Part shown: one piece after another, positions 5,191 to 6,404 of the stretch
Layout of the letters: each line of letters starts with the position of its first letter
Numbering within the stretch: position 1 is the stretch's first letter
DNA from: JAWLBW01 sp041687475
GTDB taxonomy: Bacteria; J088; JAWLBW01
Reading direction: 5' to 3'
Assembly: GCA_041687475.1 (NCBI GenBank)
Contig: JAWLBW010000277.1
Span: forward strand, 1-6,404
Length of the DNA: 6,404 nucleotides
Program-made: the position numbers and the translations under genes
Notes under the pieces: generated by a model
Told to the model about the DNA's origin: nothing
Database searches by the model: none
Seen by the model: only the letters and a program-made list of their open reading frames with translations

Positions 5191-5366
5191 ATATGTTGCT
5201 CAGTTTTCGTTCGGCGCTCTTTTTCGGGCTGCTCGTCTTCACCGTATTCGTCGCTTTCTGGCGGGTCGCCCTCAGGCGCAGGCTCACTGCCTGCCATGGG
5301 CTCCTTGTCTCCCGTGGGCTCGTTGTCTGGCGTCCGCTCGTTGTCTGTCGTCTGGTCGTCGCTCAT
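5145..5366 (-). CDS. Short acidic low-complexity hypothetical protein
   Basis: The 73-residue product is hydrophilic and probably disordered, with 20 Asp/Glu among its first 56 residues and no membrane segment. Residues 7-24 are three units of a six-residue repeat (TDNERT, PDNEPT, GDKEPM). The C-terminus ends in FCMTC. Support for this strand is a GGGAG ribosome site nine bases before the ATG, and its place 74 bases downstream of another minus-strand gene. Against it, the opposite strand has an equally open frame (5187-5393, hydrophobic, starting at an ATGA overlap with the glycosylase stop), and the last 15 codons lie inside the glycosylase gene. I do not recognise a family. Confidence 0.5.
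   Translation of the reverse strand: MSDDQTTDNERTPDNEPTGDKEPMAGSEPAPEGDPPESDEYGEDEQPEKERRTKTEQHIHLPGPGRPSFCMTC
5295..5348 (-). repeat. Three 18-bp tandem units in the acidic ORF
   Basis: Three consecutive 18-base units encode TDNERT, PDNEPT and GDKEPM. The first two share the 12-base plus-strand core GCTCGTTGTCTG at an exact 18-base offset; the third has diverged. The repeat keeps frame in both antisense readings. Confidence 0.55.
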
Positions 5367-5397
5367 CTGTCTCTGCTCCCAACGCGCGTCTGATACG

Positions 5398-5416
5398 CAT
5401 GAGGTGATCCCTCATG
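5398..5416. repeat. Inverted repeat CATGAGG-N5-CCTCATG between two minus-strand genes
   Basis: A perfect 7-bp inverted repeat with a 5-base spacer lies in the 74-base gap between the membrane protein gene and the acidic ORF, 18 bases before the latter's ribosome site. There is no T-tract on either strand, so it is not an intrinsic terminator. It could be an operator or an RNA processing hairpin. Confidence 0.5.
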
Positions 5417-5440
5417 AGTGTGTTGAAACGTCCATGACCG

Positions 5441-5983
5441 TCAGATATGTCGCTCGCCTCTTTCGGGGTCCTCGGGTGAATCTTCCTGCGGCATCAAGCT
5501 CCGCAGCATGTCGAGCGCCCCGTCGGTGATTCTCTGCCCGATCTCCTCCTGCGTGTCCGAAACGTCAACCAGCCAGATTCGACCCTGGCGATGGAGGACG
5601 TAGGGGATGGTGACCGACTCCATCCCGGTGAGCGTGCGGAATGTGCCGCCGACCGGGAACTGCACCGGCACCGTCGCCCGGTCGTCAACGATTTCCGGCT
5701 CTCCGATCACGTACTCCGGCTCACCAGTCGCGTCCGCTGCGAGTCGGCGGGTGAGTCCCATGACAATGTTACCCTCTGTGGCGGTCACGTCGGTGAGATA
5801 TTCGGCGGTCGTCCGCTGATCGCCGACTCGCACCGCTTCGAGCATGGCCGCGACCGTCTTCTCCGGGGTGGACCGGAACACAAAGTACCACGCGCCGCCG
5901 GCCGCCAATGCCAGCAGGATGACCACGAGTACTGCACCTGCGGCGGAACCCTGTCGCTTGTGCGGACTTCGGAACACGCTCAC
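5441..5983 (-). CDS. Single-pass membrane protein with NTF2/DUF4878-like domain
   Basis: The product has up to 180 residues: a short basic cytoplasmic start (RSPHKRQ), one membrane helix (about 14-36) and an extracytoplasmic domain. That domain begins TPEKTVAAMLEAVRVGDQ (39-56) and AEYLTDVT, continues with alternating strands such as DDRATVPVQF, and ends with the strand pair TIPYVLHRQG-RIWLVDVSD. This order matches DUF4878/NTF2-like lipoprotein domains, though here a helix replaces the lipobox. The function of such domains is largely unknown. The tail (about 164-180) is acidic. The start is a GTG at 5983; a second in-frame GTG at 5977 sits eight bases after AAGGGGG and may be the real one. 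The gene follows a TPR-like gene on the same strand by 78 bases, so the two may be co-transcribed. Confidence 0.78.
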   Translation of the reverse strand: MSVFRSPHKRQGSAAGAVLVVILLALAAGGAWYFVFRSTPEKTVAAMLEAVRVGDQRTTAEYLTDVTATEGNIVMGLTRRLAADATGEPEYVIGEPEIVDDRATVPVQFPVGGTFRTLTGMESVTIPYVLHRQGRIWLVDVSDTQEEIGQRITDGALDMLRSLMPQEDSPEDPERGERHI

Positions 5984-6025
5984 CGCCCCCTTCGGGCATC
6001 GTCAGAATGATCTACTCACTGCGTC

Positions 6026-6034
6026 AGGATACCA
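6026..6034 (-). promoter_or_regulatory. Weak extended -10 promoter upstream of the membrane protein gene
   Basis: The minus strand reads TGGTATCCT (6034-6026), an extended -10 element with no good -35 box, in the 78-base gap after the TPR-like gene. It could give the membrane protein gene its own start of transcription. Confidence 0.3.
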
Positions 6035-6061
6035 CGCCCGGCGATTTGCATCCATGATCTT

Positions 6062-6404
6062 CTACTGCAACTCGCGCAGCCGGGTCGCCGCGGTCAACGC
6101 GGCCTCCGAATCGGGCCAGCGCGATTGTATGCCCTTCAATATCTCTATTGACCGTGCGGTGTTCCCATGCCTCCTTACTATCTCTGCCGCGCGGAGTGCG
6201 GCCGTCGGGGCCTGCTCGCTCTGCGAGTAAGTTTCTACAACCGCCATAAGCGCGGGAAGGGCCATCTCGTCATCACCGGCGCCGTCGGCAGCCACACCTA
6301 TCCGCATGAGCACGGCAGGATCGAAATCCGCCGGCGTGAAGCGGTCGATGAGCGCGTCGAAGCGCTCCCTGGCCTCGTCCACCTCGCCTGCCAGCAGCAG
6401 CAGC
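6062..6404 (-). CDS. TPR-like helical repeat protein, C-terminal part (cut by right window edge)
   Basis: The frame is open from the right edge to TAG at 6064-6062, giving about 113 residues. It begins LLLLAGEVDEARERFDALI, which reads as the two helices of a tetratricopeptide unit. Two further helix pairs follow: GAGDDEMALPALMAVVETY, then AALRAAEIVRRHGNTARSIEI, with the final unit ending WPDSEAALTAATRLREL, including the P-x-S-x-A step typical of TPR turns. A GTG at 6382 could be misread as a start, but the coding pattern clearly continues beyond it to the edge. TPR arrays mediate protein binding, so the partner and role cannot be told from this fragment. The adjacent membrane protein gene downstream on the same strand may be functionally linked; that is inference. 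Confidence 0.75.
   Translation of the reverse strand, partial: LLLLAGEVDEARERFDALIDRFTPADFDPAVLMRIGVAADGAGDDEMALPALMAVVETYSQSEQAPTAALRAAEIVRRHGNTARSIEILKGIQSRWPDSEAALTAATRLRELQ

Overview
The window looks like ordinary chromosomal DNA of a GC-rich, Gram-negative bacterium. Pointers are exported proteins with classical Sec signal peptides, a CCA-encoding tRNA gene, sigma70-type promoters and a [4Fe-4S] family 4 uracil-DNA glycosylase. The mix of a membrane pyrophosphatase with the ISELIYETCKTY signature, a coaBC - Zn-dependent phospholipase C-like - family 4 UDG neighbourhood and tRNA-Val(CAC) reminds me of Desulfuromonas/Geobacter-type Deltaproteobacteria. That is recall rather than a search, so the taxonomic call is low confidence. 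I see no phage, IS element, CRISPR array or defence island.

Layout. Positions 1-358 (-) hold the 5' end of a membrane-bound H+/Na+-pumping pyrophosphatase (hppA) that runs off the left edge, driven by a near-consensus promoter at 418-446. Positions 359-725 are a 367-base gene-free stretch with that promoter plus four successive hairpins. Next comes a small, extremely acidic, Met/Gly-rich exported protein (726-1013, +) ending in a strong intrinsic terminator. It converges on tRNA-Val(CAC) (1177-1251, -), which has its own promoter and terminator. A cysteine-poor thioredoxin/peroxiredoxin-like protein (1310-1705, -) is divergent from coaBC (1824-3059, +), the bifunctional coenzyme A biosynthesis enzyme. 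coaBC appears to lack a Shine-Dalgarno and may be leaderless. It converges on, and overlaps by 102 bases, a secreted Zn-dependent phospholipase C-family protein (2958-3974, -).

The spacer 3975-4233 carries two divergent promoters and a possible 31-codon micro-ORF ahead of a family 4 uracil-DNA glycosylase with a long Pro/Ala/Arg-rich linker (4234-5190, +). The right end is a minus-strand cluster. In transcription order it holds a TPR-like protein entering from the right edge (6062-6404), a single-pass membrane protein with an NTF2/DUF4878-like domain (5441-5983), and a short acidic low-complexity ORF (5145-5366) that overlaps the UDG gene tail to tail.

The recognisable genes are housekeeping functions: energy conservation from PPi, CoA synthesis, uracil repair and tRNA. 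The less ordinary material is the acidic Met-rich exported protein and its structured leader, the Cys-less peroxiredoxin-like protein, the in-register antisense overlaps and the repeat-built disordered segments. No coherent new multi-gene system is evident.
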